From the NCBI RefSeq assembly GCF_000719265.1, contig NZ_JOFL01000019.1, positions 186,001 through 250,000 of the forward strand: a stretch of DNA of 64,000 nucleotides. Direction: 5' to 3'. Each line of letters opens with the position of its first letter. Positions within the stretch are counted from its first letter, which is position 1. The translations under genes were made by a program, and so were the position numbers. Positions 30,015 through 37,144 of the stretch are shown here, one piece after another. The notes below the pieces were generated by a model. The model saw only the letters and a program-made list of their open reading frames with translations. It made no database searches and was not told the origin of the DNA. Source of the DNA: Streptomyces roseoverticillatus. Its GTDB lineage: Bacteria > Actinomycetota > Actinomycetes > Streptomycetales > Streptomycetaceae.

Positions 30015-30857
30015 ATGTCCCCCAACGCGCACATAACCAGCCACCGGAAGCCCCGTCGTACGGCCACCCAGTCGTGGGTCGTCCGCACTGGTGTTGCCGG
30101 TGGCGTCCTCAGCACCCTGGCCGTGGCCGGCGCCGGTTCCGCCACCGCCGCCGAGAAGCCCGTCGAGGCGACCGTCGAGATGCCCGCGGTCAACGCGGCC
30201 CTGGCCACGTCCATCGCGCAGAGCGCGGCGGCCACCCAGCAGACGTCCTTCGACTTCCAGGACCGCGCGCAGCAGGACGAGGCGACCAGCAAGGTCGAGG
30301 CCGCCGCCAAGAAGGCCGCCGACGAGGCCGAGCGCAAGGCGGAGGCGGAGCGCAAGGCCGCCGCCGCCAAGGAGAAGCGCGAGAAGGAGGAGGCCGACCG
30401 CGCCTCCCGTGCCACCGAGCGCAAGAGCCTCAGCACCAAGTCCGCCGCCCAGACCTCCGAGGACGCGGCCACGGCCGCCTCGTCCTCCTCGAAGGGCGCC
30501 ACCGGCTCCACCTCCACCCTGGTGTCCTTCCTGGAGGCCCAGCTCGGCAAGGCGTACGTGATGGGCTCCACCGGCCCGTCCTCCTACGACTGCTCCGGCC
30601 TGGTCCAGGCGGCCTACAACCAGATCGGCATCAGCCTGCCGCGCGTCTCGCAGGACCAGTCGACGGCCGGCACCCAGGTCTCGCTGAGCAACCTGCAGGT
30701 CGGCGACATCCTGTACTGGGGCTCCGCGGGCAGCGCGTACCACGTGGCCGTGTACGTCGGCGGCGGCAAGTTCATCGGCGCGCAGAACCCGAGCACGGGC
30801 ATCGTCGAGCGCAACATGAACTACGACCCGCCCACCGGCGCGGTCCGCGTCCTGTAA
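30015..30857 (+). CDS. Secreted NlpC/P60 peptidoglycan endopeptidase
   Basis: The 280-residue protein (start ATG 30015) probably cuts cell-wall peptide cross-bridges. A signal peptide covers about residues 1-46 (basic start with RKPRR, then VAGGVLSTLAVAGAGSATAA). An Ala/Glu/Lys-rich coiled-coil stretch (about 75-135) and a Ser/Thr linker lead to the NlpC/P60 domain (about 165-280). This has catalytic Cys in SSYDCSGLVQ, His in SAYHVAVYVG and a third polar residue in FIGAQNP. No good ribosome site is seen before this ATG; an earlier in-frame ATG at 29958 would lie on the Crp palindrome. A strong terminator follows. Confidence 0.9.
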   Translation: MSPNAHITSHRKPRRTATQSWVVRTGVAGGVLSTLAVAGAGSATAAEKPVEATVEMPAVNAALATSIAQSAAATQQTSFDFQDRAQQDEATSKVEAAAKKAADEAERKAEAERKAAAAKEKREKEEADRASRATERKSLSTKSAAQTSEDAATAASSSSKGATGSTSTLVSFLEAQLGKAYVMGSTGPSSYDCSGLVQAAYNQIGISLPRVSQDQSTAGTQVSLSNLQVGDILYWGSAGSAYHVAVYVGGGKFIGAQNPSTGIVERNMNYDPPTGAVRVL

Positions 30858-31216
30858 CCCAGGGCTCCGCAGACGTACGAAGGGCCGCCGTCCCACCGCT
30901 CGGGACGGCGGCCCTTCGGCATGCCCGCCGGCGGCCGTGTCCCCCGCACGGCCCGCGGCGCGGCTGCCGGCCGGACGCCCTGCGACCCCCGTCGCCCACA
31001 GGACGCGACCCCGGCCTCCCCCGTACCGGAACGGGAGCTCCGAGCCGCTGGAGAAGCGCCCGTCCCGGTATGTGAAGTCTGCAAGCACCGTCACCGGCGG
31101 GACAAAGCCCTTCGGCGGGGGCCGAATCCGGACGCGCGCGGGGTCCTGAGCGAATCCGCGCGAAGCTCTGCGCGGAGGTTCCCCGCGCAGGTGCCCCCGC
31201 GCTACCGTCGGTCGTC
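30858..31216. other. Spacer between NlpC/P60 gene and ArsR-like gene
   Basis: Apart from the terminator at 30879-30917 this 359-bp spacer holds only GC-rich sequence and the leader of the regulator gene. CCGCGCG-N5-TGCGCGG at about 31156-31175 could fold. I see no gene. Confidence 0.4.
30879..30917 (+). terminator. Terminator of NlpC/P60 gene
   Basis: A perfect 16-bp stem (30879-30894 with 30902-30917) and 7-base loop begins about 20 bp after the stop codon. Confidence 0.85.
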
Positions 31217-32245
31217 GTGCTCCGCATCCACTTCGGCCCGGACGACCTCGGCAGGGTGCGCCTCACGCCCGGCCCGGACCCCCTGGCGGAGGCGGCGCTG
31301 AGCCTGCCCGTACTGCAGAACCGCTGGATGGGCGGGATCGCCCTCGACGGCTGGCGGCACCGCACCCAGCGCGGCCTGAGCCCCCTCATGCGGCCCCTGC
31401 TGGAGCTCGCCCCGGCGGGCATGGGCGAGTACCTCCCGGAGGCGTTCCTGCACGCCGAGGACGGCGCCACCACGCTCGGGGAGAGCCTGGAGTCCGTGTG
31501 GGCCCTGCCGCAGAAGGTCTGGACGGCCGAGCTGGAGTGCGCGCTGGACCACCGCCCCGTGCCGCAGTGGTTCGGCGACCTGCACACCGCCGACCGGCCG
31601 GCCGCCCGCACCGTCGACCAGGCCTTCCGCTCGTACTACGACACGGCCCTCGCGCCCTACTGGTCGCAGGTGACCGCCTGCGTGCAGGCCGACCGCACGC
31701 GCCGCATCCGCACCGCCGCGGAGCAGGGCGTCGAGCACCTCCTGGCCACCCTGCACCCCACGGTGCACTGGGAGTCGCCCGTGCTGCACGTGCCCTGCAT
31801 GCACAACGAGGGCTTCCACCGGGACTTCCACGACGTGCACCTGGCGGGCCGGGGCCTGACCCTCACGCCCTCGTTCTTCTGGCCGCACCCCACGGCGCGG
31901 GCCCACAGCGCGGACGACGAGGCGCCCATCGACCTCTGCTATCCCGTCGCCCTCGACCTCACCGCCTACCAGACGGTGCTCACCGGCCCCGCCGGGCGCG
32001 GCACCGGCGACCTCGTGCGGCTGACCGCACTGCTCGGGCGCACCCGCGCCCGCGTGCTGGACGCGGTCGCGGACGGCGGCAGCACCGCGCAGCTCGCCCG
32101 CCGCGCCGGGATCTCCCCGGCCTCGGCGAGCGAGCACGCGACCGTCCTGCGGGAGGCGGGCCTCCTCACCACGCGCCGCACGGGGCCGTCCGTGCGGCAC
32201 ACGCTGACGCCGCTGGGGCTGGCGCTGCTGAACGGAGTGACGTAG
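31217..32245 (+). CDS. ArsR-like winged-helix regulator with N-terminal DUF5937-type domain
   Basis: The 342-residue protein starts at GTG 31217. The last 80 residues are a winged helix: GRTRARVLDAVADGGSTAQLARRAGISPASASEHATVLREAGLLTTRRTGPSVRHTLTPLG, the ArsR recognition helix and wing. The first 250 residues, from FGPDDLGRVRLTPGPDPLAEAALSL to YPVALDL, match a large N-terminal domain common in streptomycete regulators of this kind (DUF5937, from memory), probably the effector or dimer module. No metal-binding CXC site is seen. It is transcribed alone; targets unknown. Confidence 0.8.
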   Translation: MLRIHFGPDDLGRVRLTPGPDPLAEAALSLPVLQNRWMGGIALDGWRHRTQRGLSPLMRPLLELAPAGMGEYLPEAFLHAEDGATTLGESLESVWALPQKVWTAELECALDHRPVPQWFGDLHTADRPAARTVDQAFRSYYDTALAPYWSQVTACVQADRTRRIRTAAEQGVEHLLATLHPTVHWESPVLHVPCMHNEGFHRDFHDVHLAGRGLTLTPSFFWPHPTARAHSADDEAPIDLCYPVALDLTAYQTVLTGPAGRGTGDLVRLTALLGRTRARVLDAVADGGSTAQLARRAGISPASASEHATVLREAGLLTTRRTGPSVRHTLTPLGLALLNGVT

Positions 32246-32296
32246 TTATCCCCAGGGGCCCTGCCCCTGGTGTCCCGGGTGCCCCGTTCCTGGAAG

Positions 32297-32869
32297 TCAC
32301 CCGAAGGACGGACCGTTCCTCCGCCGGAAGGTACGCCACCCGGCGATCCGCCGTAAGCGCCACAGCGCACGGATGCGCCGCGGGTCGGCGGGCGACGCGA
32401 GCACGCCCACGCAGTCGGCGAGTTCGTGCACCGGACGCTGGATGGGCAGCGCGAGGTAGACGCTCGTGGCTCGTCGGCGGCCGTCCCACATGCGGGAAAC
32501 GCCGGTGTAGAGCGCCATCCGACGGATGATCTCCAGCCGGGGCGCGGCGGCGAGGTCCCTCGGCGTCAAGTGGTACAGGTTGCGCGAAGGGCCGTCGCTG
32601 TCCTCGATCACGAAGGCCACGTACGTACGGTGCAGGCGGACAGTCACGGTGACCGTCGGGTGCCCGGGGGTCTCGGCGAGGACGTAGGCGATGGCGTCGG
32701 ATACACAGACGCGCGCGTCCTCGATCACTGCGGGGTGAGCGCGCAGGATCGCTTGCAAAGCGTCGCGTGCGACCCGGATCGCCGTTTCGGTGGCCGGCAC
32801 GGCGATGCGGTAGAGCTCACCCTGGTCGTCCGTTGTGGTGCGGGGACTGCTGAGCATGGCTGTACGCAT
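32297..32869 (-). CDS. ATP-binding protein, HATPase_c anti-sigma-like
   Basis: I use ATG 32869, preceded by GGGAG; the frame is open further upstream but without support. The 190-residue protein has the GHKL kinase pattern of RsbW/SpoIIAB-type proteins: N-box ARVCVSDAIAYVLAETPGHPTVTV, where the usual Asn is replaced by Asp/Ala (SDAIAY), then a G1-like region VAFVIEDSDGPS and LEIIRRMALYTGV in place of the G2 loop. The N-box Asn and some Gly residues are not canonical, so ATP binding is uncertain. In Streptomyces such proteins often stand beside an XRE regulator and a DUF397 protein, as here (divergent to 33113). Confidence 0.75.
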   Translation of the reverse strand: MRTAMLSSPRTTTDDQGELYRIAVPATETAIRVARDALQAILRAHPAVIEDARVCVSDAIAYVLAETPGHPTVTVTVRLHRTYVAFVIEDSDGPSRNLYHLTPRDLAAAPRLEIIRRMALYTGVSRMWDGRRRATSVYLALPIQRPVHELADCVGVLASPADPRRIRALWRLRRIAGWRTFRRRNGPSFG

Positions 32870-33112
32870 GGGGCGTCTCCCATCGGTTGTAGCCGCGCAC
32901 CTCACGCCGTCCGTGGCTCGGCCGCCCCCCGGAGTGCCCGTCAACAGGCATGCAGGCGGCTGCACTTCGGGTCTTCCCGACGCGCTGCGCGGTGCTGTCA
33001 GGACCATAGGGCCCACCTGTGGGACGGCGCAACAGTGGTACGCCGGGCCCAAGAGTTGGGAGCGTGGCACAGTAGGCGGCACACTCGGACCGACGAGGGA
33101 GAGGGAGGGGCG

Positions 33113-33970
33113 ATGCCGCCGAGGAGTTACCCAACCGCGCGGCAGCGGCGACTTGGGGCTGAGCTGCGCAAGCTGCGCGAAAAGGCGGGCATGTCCGGCA
33201 GCAAGGTCGCCGCTTTTCTGGGCGGTGAGCGTGCGCAGGTGAGCCACATCGAATCCGGCCGATACGGCATCAGCGCGGAGAGAGTCCGACGTTTGGCTGC
33301 CTACTACTCCGCAGCAGACAAACACCTCATTGACGCACTCGCAGCCATGGCGGATGAGCGCAGTAAGGGTTGGTGGGAGGAGTACCGGGGGATACTGTCG
33401 CCGGGATTCCTTTACCTGTCTGAGCTTGAGCACCACGCAACGTACCTGCGGGACGTGCAGATGCTGCACATCCCGGGAATCTTCCAGACCGCCGAGTACG
33501 CGCGCGAGGTGATGTCGAATAGCATCTCTTCAATGCCCGCTCTGCCTGCAGCCGAGCTTAACGCCAGGGTTGCGCATCGACTGAGGCGTCGAGAAATCTT
33601 CGACAGGCCGGCGCCGCCGAAGTTTGAGGCGTTCATCCACGAGGCTGCACTGCGCATGCGCTACTGCGAGCCTGAGACCATGCGGGAACAGCTGGACTTC
33701 CTGAGCGACATGTCGGATTTCCCGACCGCCACGGTTCGCGTGATCCCGTTCGAGAAGCGGATCACCAGCTCGGTTCATTCACTGCTGTACACAGGCGGGC
33801 CGATTCCACAGCTCGACACGGTGCAGATCGATAGCGCGTTTGCTGCCGGGTTCCTGGACGCAGAGGCTCAGCTGTCACGCTACCGAGCCCTGTTGAATTC
33901 CGTGGCGGATATAGCGCTCGACCCCGACGAATCGAGCAAGTTCATCCGACGCATCACAAAGGAACTGTGA
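33113..33970 (+). CDS. XRE-family regulator with DUF5753 domain
   Basis: The 285-residue protein starts at ATG 33113 behind GAGGGAGGGG. The helix-turn-helix is at about residues 10-65 (LGAELRKLREKAGMSGSKVAAFLGGERAQVSHIESGR). A DUF5753 domain follows from about residue 95 to the end (FLYLSELEHHATYLRDVQMLHIPGIFQTAEYAREVM and TVRVIPFEKRITSSVHSL). These proteins pair with small DUF397 proteins; the BldB/WhiJ families are studied relatives. Base composition is visibly less GC-rich than the core genes, suggesting acquisition. The DUF397 gene starts ten bases after its stop. Confidence 0.92.
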   Translation: MPPRSYPTARQRRLGAELRKLREKAGMSGSKVAAFLGGERAQVSHIESGRYGISAERVRRLAAYYSAADKHLIDALAAMADERSKGWWEEYRGILSPGFLYLSELEHHATYLRDVQMLHIPGIFQTAEYAREVMSNSISSMPALPAAELNARVAHRLRRREIFDRPAPPKFEAFIHEAALRMRYCEPETMREQLDFLSDMSDFPTATVRVIPFEKRITSSVHSLLYTGGPIPQLDTVQIDSAFAAGFLDAEAQLSRYRALLNSVADIALDPDESSKFIRRITKEL

Positions 33971-33980
33971 GCGAAGAATT

Positions 33981-34181
33981 ATGACCGGCGAACTCATATG
34001 GCAGAAGTCCTCATTCTCTGGTGGGGATAATAACCAATCCTGCGTCGAAGTCGCGCACGCTTCCCACTTGATCGCGATCAGGGAAAGCGACATCCCGAAC
34101 GACATCATCATGACGACCGCGGCACACCTCCGCTCGCTGATCAGAGGCGTCAAGTCAGGTCGCCTCGATGACCTGATCTAG
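33981..34181 (+). CDS. DUF397 domain protein
   Basis: A 66-residue protein with the DUF397 frame: WQKSSFSGGDNNQSCVEVA at the start, IAIRESDIPN in the middle and a final helix LRSLIRGVKSGRLDDL. DUF397 proteins partner or antagonise the XRE regulator encoded directly upstream. Codon use is AT-richer than average here (AATAACCAATCC). A T-tailed terminator ends the pair. Confidence 0.92.
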   Translation: MTGELIWQKSSFSGGDNNQSCVEVAHASHLIAIRESDIPNDIIMTTAAHLRSLIRGVKSGRLDDLI

Positions 34182-34199
34182 CGATCAGCCACGGCGCAC

Positions 34200-34229
34200 G
34201 CCCCCCATCGATGCAGGTGGGGGGCTTTT
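34200..34229 (+). terminator. Intrinsic terminator after DUF397 gene
   Basis: GCCCCCCA (34200-34207) pairs with TGGGGGGC (34218-34225) and TTTT follows, a classical rho-independent terminator. Confidence 0.9.
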
Positions 34230-34263
34230 GGCATATGCGGGCCCAACGTAGGGACTTGAACCT

Positions 34264-34291
34264 CAAGGGTCGGACTCCTGCCCCACCCTTG
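34264..34291 (+). other. Inverted repeat upstream of the NUDIX/radical SAM genes
   Basis: CAAGGGT (34264-34270) and ACCCTTG (34285-34291) form a perfect 7-bp inverted repeat around a 14-base centre. It could be an operator for the nearby XRE regulator or an RNA hairpin. Confidence 0.4.
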
Positions 34292-34377
34292 CACCCGGCG
34301 AGATGGCAGCGCTACGTTCTGCCCTGCACCACCGCGCCGGGCGAATGACAGGCGAGACCGCGTCCGGCGGACGATGT

Positions 34378-34410
34378 AACTCCCGTACTACACCGGAGCG
34401 TTCGGGAGTT
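34378..34410 (+). promoter_or_regulatory. Stem-loop ahead of the degenerate NUDIX gene
   Basis: AACTCCCG (34378-34385) pairs with CGGGAGTT (34403-34410) across 17 bases that include TACTAC, a possible -10. It lies 29 bp before the ATG at 34439, so it may be an operator or a leader hairpin. Sequence evidence only. Confidence 0.45.
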
Positions 34411-34438
34411 CCCCCCACGCGAGGAGCGCACAGACCTC

Positions 34439-34939
34439 ATGGCACAGGGATTCGGGCAGATCTCGACACGGCGACTCGTTGGACTGGCGCTGGTCACCAA
34501 TGCAACGGGGCAGCTGCTCATGGTGAATCGCCCCACCGGAGCGCTCGAACTGCCCGGTGGCGAAGCGATCCTGGAAGAGCCCGCAGTGCGGTCGGCCGCT
34601 TACCATCTGCGCCGCCTCGGCCTGGCCAAGCAGCCCGGCCCCATTCTGGCCGTCGACCACATGGAAGCGCTCCCCCTCGGCGTCGCCGGAGACACTCTGA
34701 CCGTGGTCTTTCACTGCGGCACACTGACCCCCGCCGAGGTCAGCTCTCTCAACGACGTCACGCTGCCCGACGACGTGAAGTCCTGCGCGTTCGTAGACCC
34801 GACGTACTTTCATCCGGGCATTGCCCGCTACCACCGGAGATGTCTCGAGGCTGCCGTCTCCAGCCTCAACTGCGGCACCGGCACGCCCTACCTCCGTAAC
34901 GGACTCCGGATCAACGCGCAGCTTCCCGTACTGACCTGA
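34439..34939 (+). CDS. NUDIX-like protein with degenerate NUDIX box
   Basis: The 166-residue protein starts at ATG 34439, with GAGGAG about 13 bases upstream. Residues 10-65 follow the NUDIX fold opening (STRRLVGLALVTNATGQLLMVNRPTGALELPGG). The box that should read REUXEE is AYHLRR at about residues 54-59, so the metal-binding glutamates are missing. Hydrolase activity is therefore unlikely and the protein may bind a nucleotide-like ligand or act as a partner. The later part is plain alpha/beta (LTVVFHCGTLTPAEVSSLND, CAFVDPTYFHPGIARYHRR). It heads a set with a radical SAM protein 101 bp downstream and a methyltransferase. Confidence 0.75.
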   Translation: MAQGFGQISTRRLVGLALVTNATGQLLMVNRPTGALELPGGEAILEEPAVRSAAYHLRRLGLAKQPGPILAVDHMEALPLGVAGDTLTVVFHCGTLTPAEVSSLNDVTLPDDVKSCAFVDPTYFHPGIARYHRRCLEAAVSSLNCGTGTPYLRNGLRINAQLPVLT

Positions 34940-35040
34940 TCTTCTCCGCACCGGGCGGTCGCGGGGGACCGCCTGGAGGCACGTCCCACCACACCCAGCC
35001 GAGCCATCAGGGCGGGCCATCAGCCGCAGGAGGCACATCA

Positions 35041-35934
35041 ATGCCCTCCGTCATGCAGGCACCATCTCCCACCGTCTCCGTTGTCCAGTCGGTCGAGTGC
35101 GAGCTCACCGAGGTCTGCAACTTGCGTTGCGGTCACTACTGCACCCTCTCCGGCCCCACCATGTCGCACGGCTCGATGACCCTCGCCGACTGGCAGCGCG
35201 TCGTCGACGACATCGACGCCCTCGGCATCCCGACCGTGCAGTTCATCGGCGGTGAGCCGACGCGATCCCCCCACCTGCCCACCCTGATCAAGTACGCCCT
35301 CGACCGCCGCCTCGCCGTCGAGGTGTACTCGAACCTCACCCACATCCGACCCGGCCTTTGGAAGCTGTTCACCCGCAAGGGCGTCCACCTGGCCACGTCG
35401 TACTACAGCGACAATCCGGCCGAGCACGACAAGATCACAGAGTCCCCCGGAAGCCACGCGCGCACCCGCGCCAACATCGTCAAGGCACTCGAACTCGGCA
35501 TCCCGCTACGGGCCGGCCTGGTCGAAATCCTCGACGGCCAACGTGTCCAGCAGGCCGAGGCCGAACTGCGCGCCCTCGGCGTGAAGCACACCCGCATCGA
35601 CCACGTCCGCAAAGTCGGCCGCGCCGCGACCCCGGACACGCCCACACCGGCCATGAGCGAGCTGTGCGGCCGGTGCTTCCGCCAACGCGCCGCGATCTCG
35701 CCCGACGGGTACGTGTACGGCTGCATCCTGTCGCGCCACCTTGTCGCCGGCAACGTGAAGTCCGGCGGACTCGCGAAGGTGCTCACCGGCCCTGAGTGGG
35801 CAGAGATCACTGAAAGTGTGCCCATCCGGCGCAACGCCTGCACCCCGGACGACAGCGGCGATTGCGACCCCGCCAACACCGAGGCATGCCTGCCGGGTTT
35901 CCCCGGTGGCGACGACGACGGCGACGGCTCATAG
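35041..35934 (+). CDS. Radical SAM protein with unusual CX3CX3C motif and SPASM-like tail
   Basis: The 297-residue protein starts at ATG 35041 behind AGGAGG. Residues 18-36 carry the expected cluster site but read CNLRCGHYC (C26, C30, C34), spacing CX3CX3C instead of CX3CX2C. The codons are TAC TGC where relatives would have TGC TAC. FIGGEPT (GGEP at 70-73) is the SAM-binding motif, and the rest of the barrel looks intact. C209, C212, C228, C267, C275 and C283 form a SPASM-like auxiliary cluster region (CGRC, GYVYGC). SPASM proteins usually modify peptides or protein side chains. The methyltransferase gene follows 12 bp later. The substrate is not evident and no precursor peptide gene was found. 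Confidence 0.85.
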   Translation: MPSVMQAPSPTVSVVQSVECELTEVCNLRCGHYCTLSGPTMSHGSMTLADWQRVVDDIDALGIPTVQFIGGEPTRSPHLPTLIKYALDRRLAVEVYSNLTHIRPGLWKLFTRKGVHLATSYYSDNPAEHDKITESPGSHARTRANIVKALELGIPLRAGLVEILDGQRVQQAEAELRALGVKHTRIDHVRKVGRAATPDTPTPAMSELCGRCFRQRAAISPDGYVYGCILSRHLVAGNVKSGGLAKVLTGPEWAEITESVPIRRNACTPDDSGDCDPANTEACLPGFPGGDDDGDGS

Positions 35935-35946
35935 GAGACGGACCGA

Positions 35947-37074
35947 ATGAACTGGGAACCACGCGCCGCGGCACTCGCCGAGCGCGTCACCCACCGCTCA
36001 TCACGGTGGCGCGCTCCTGTGGCGCGGACGCCCCGGCATCAGCTCGCACCACGGTGGTGGGAGCGCAGCCCCGACGGCTGGACGCTTCGAGACGGGCCCT
36101 CGGATGAGGCGCGATGGCTCGACGCCGCATACAGCGACAAGACCATCGTGACCCGGGTGAGCGGGCTGCACGCCGACCGCGCCGCCACTGACGACCGCCC
36201 GGCCGGCCTGCCGACGTCGTCCTCGACCCTGCCGAGCCTGAACGTCAGCATGCTTCAGCACGCCAGGCTCGGCGACGGCGACACCCTCGGGCACATCGGC
36301 ACCGGCCCCGGCTACGCCGACGCCCTCGCCTGTCACCGCCTCGGGGACAGACAGGTCACCACCGTGGACGTCGACCCGTACCTCGCCGAAGCCGCGCGCG
36401 CACGCCTCGATGAGATGGGGCTGCACCCCACCGTCGTGAGCATGGACGCAACCGGCTGTCTGCCCGACATGTTCGACCGGATCGTCGCTACGGTCGCCGT
36501 CCGGCCGATCCCCGCGAGCTGGCTCGCCGCGCTGAACCCCGGCGGCCGGCTGGTGACCACGATCGCCGGAACATCACTCCTGATCACCGCTGAAAAAAAC
36601 GACGAGGGCGGGGCGACAGGGCGCGTCGAGTGGGACCGGGCCGGCTTCATGCACACCCGCCACGGCGCCGACTATCCGCCACGCCTCGCCGCCCTGCTCG
36701 CCACTGCCCGCGAGCATGACGGCGACGCGATCGGCACCGGTCGTTACCCGGTCGTTCATGTGACCGAAGCATGGGATCTGGCGTCGATGCTGGACATCAT
36801 GGTCCCCGGCATCGAGCACGAATACAGTGAGGACGACGAACAGCGCGTCGCCGTCATGGCGCATGCCGACGGGTCATGGGCACGAGCGACCGCTCGCACC
36901 GACGAGCCCCCCAGGGTCCATCAGGGCGGCCCGCGCCGTCTGTGGGACGCCCTCGACGACATCCGTACGTACTGGCTCACCAACGGCGAACTGCCCGTGC
37001 GCGGAGCCAGGGTCTACGTCAAGCCCGACGGCTCGACGTACCTCGCCCGGGGGAAGTGGCGCGCCAAGCTGTAG
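35947..37074 (+). CDS. PIMT-like SAM-dependent methyltransferase
   Basis: The 375-residue protein starts at ATG 35947 after AGGAG. Residues 90-230 resemble protein-L-isoaspartate O-methyltransferase: SSSTLPSLNVSMLQ (substrate loop), LGHIGTGPGYADALAC (SAM motif I, about 114-129), TTVDVDPYLAEAARARL (motif II) and FDRIVATVAVRPIPASWLAALNPGGRLV (motifs III/IV). About 90 N-terminal and 140 C-terminal residues are extra; the latter end GARVYVKPDGSTYLARGKWRAKL. PIMT-like enzymes with such additions occur in RiPP maturation clusters, so with the radical SAM neighbour a modified peptide is possible, but that is inference. Confidence 0.85.
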   Translation: MNWEPRAAALAERVTHRSSRWRAPVARTPRHQLAPRWWERSPDGWTLRDGPSDEARWLDAAYSDKTIVTRVSGLHADRAATDDRPAGLPTSSSTLPSLNVSMLQHARLGDGDTLGHIGTGPGYADALACHRLGDRQVTTVDVDPYLAEAARARLDEMGLHPTVVSMDATGCLPDMFDRIVATVAVRPIPASWLAALNPGGRLVTTIAGTSLLITAEKNDEGGATGRVEWDRAGFMHTRHGADYPPRLAALLATAREHDGDAIGTGRYPVVHVTEAWDLASMLDIMVPGIEHEYSEDDEQRVAVMAHADGSWARATARTDEPPRVHQGGPRRLWDALDDIRTYWLTNGELPVRGARVYVKPDGSTYLARGKWRAKL

Positions 37075-37144
37075 TGCGCCGGGCCCCGAGGCCCCGGGCA
37101 CCCGCTGCGGAGCGGACGACCGGGGCCTACTGTCGCTTCAATCG

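Noticed and set aside
34251..34263. A tRNA T-loop-like sequence (GGTTCAAGTCC on the minus strand)
   Set aside because: No matching T-stem, anticodon arm, D-arm or acceptor stem can be drawn around it. I treat it as chance or a worn attachment-site remnant.
34303..34899. A 198-codon frame that might encode a RiPP precursor or alternative protein
   Set aside because: It mostly overlaps the NUDIX gene in another frame, has high Arg/Pro composition typical of a shadow, and no leader/core peptide pattern.
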